Shown in pieces: positions 63,711-64,000 of a stretch of DNA of 64,000 nucleotides; positions within the stretch are counted from its first letter, which is position 1; every line of letters starts with the position of its first letter. Below the pieces are notes generated by a model. It saw nothing but the letters and a program-made list of their open reading frames with translations. It was not told the origin of the DNA and searched no databases. Origin of the DNA: Azonexus sp. R2A61. GTDB taxonomy: Bacteria; Pseudomonadota; Gammaproteobacteria; Burkholderiales; Rhodocyclaceae. The translations under genes were made by a program, and so were the position numbers. The stretch spans positions 62,001 through 126,000 of the forward strand of contig NZ_JACBFO010000005.1 in the NCBI RefSeq assembly GCF_021401135.1, given 5' to 3'.

Positions 63711-64000
63711 ATGGAAATGCAAAACCTCTACCTGCTCGTTCCGCTGGCGCCGCTTGTCGGCGCGATGATCGCCGGCCTTTTCTGTCGCGTGATTCCCCGC
63801 TGGCTGGCCCATACCGCGACGATTGCCGGCGTGGCGACGGCTTTCGTCGCTTCGCTGATCATCTTCAAGGATGTGACCGCCGGCAATACCTTCAACGGCC
63901 CGGTCTACACCTGGCTGACCAGCGGTGATTACACCTTCGAAATCGGTTTCCTGATCGATACGCTGACCGCGACGATGATGCTGGTCGTCACCTTCGTCTC
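63711..64000 (+). CDS. nuoL: NADH-quinone oxidoreductase subunit L (start only, cut by right edge)
   Basis: Antiporter-like proton-pumping subunit. About 96 residues are visible, beginning MEMQNLYLLVPLAPLVGAMI, with the first two or three helices and the FLIDTLTATMMLVVTFV segment typical of NuoL. It starts three bases after nuoK. The remaining five-sixths of a protein near 600-680 residues lies outside the window. Confidence 0.95.
   Translation, partial: MEMQNLYLLVPLAPLVGAMIAGLFCRVIPRWLAHTATIAGVATAFVASLIIFKDVTAGNTFNGPVYTWLTSGDYTFEIGFLIDTLTATMMLVVTFV

Overview
The window is a gene-dense, GC-rich stretch of bacterial chromosome with almost no mobile or foreign DNA. The gene set points to a betaproteobacterium. 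Gene orders that support this include tpiA-secG-tRNA-Leu(GAG)-nuoA..L, folC-SPOR-cvpA-purF-metZ, dapB..carA-carB-greA, rlmE-ftsH-folP-glmM and hrcA-hemH. The heat-shock operon carries sigma-32 promoters, and there is a decaheme porin-cytochrome cluster. My best inference is a member of the Rhodocyclales (Dechloromonas/Azonexus/Ferribacterium-like); a marker-gene comparison would be needed to confirm it.

Layout. 1-4.7 kb: 3' part of folC, a SPOR protein, cvpA, purF and metZ on the plus strand. 4.7-5.8 kb: an orphan branched-chain-type substrate-binding protein, then the rhlE helicase. 7.4-12.4 kb (minus): an electron-transfer cluster of an MtrA/DmsE-type decaheme cytochrome, an MtrB/PioB-type outer-membrane barrel and two diheme c4-like cytochromes, preceded by an AraC-type regulator (12.6-13.6 kb). 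13.8-19.8 kb (minus): a tightly packed TPR protein, L,D-transpeptidase, ppiA, ppiB, lpxH and recQ operon, divergent from cysS. 21.4-27.6 kb (minus): a second orphan binding protein, then grpE-dnaK-(unknown gene)-dnaJ. Two sigma-32 promoters and a perfect 32-bp palindrome lie in the grpE-dnaK part.

27.7-34.6 kb: a soluble Ser/Thr kinase fused to a cyclic-nucleotide-binding-like domain (plus). Facing it on the minus strand are hrcA, hemH, a TrxC-type thioredoxin, an EF-hand-like protein and a chemoreceptor whose periplasmic domain has a c-type heme motif. A sigma-28-like promoter precedes the last two. 34.6-38.3 kb: nadK-recN (plus), then a GDT1-family transporter and fur (minus). 38.3-47.7 kb (plus): bamE, dapB, a large hybrid histidine kinase, carA, carB, greA and a DUF4149-like membrane protein; yhbY faces them. 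48.1-54.1 kb (plus): rlmE, ftsH, folP, glmM, tpiA and secG, followed by tRNA-Leu. 54.3-64 kb: the respiratory complex I operon nuoA to nuoL, cut by the right edge.

Most genes are housekeeping: nucleotide, methionine, folate, lysine and heme synthesis, cell envelope, protein folding and respiration. The accessory content is respiratory and sensory. The trans-outer-membrane electron conduit, the heme-binding chemoreceptor and the complex I operon fit an organism that exchanges electrons with extracellular or variable redox partners and swims along redox gradients. No IS element, prophage, CRISPR array or rRNA operon was seen. No intergenic gap reaches 300 bases.
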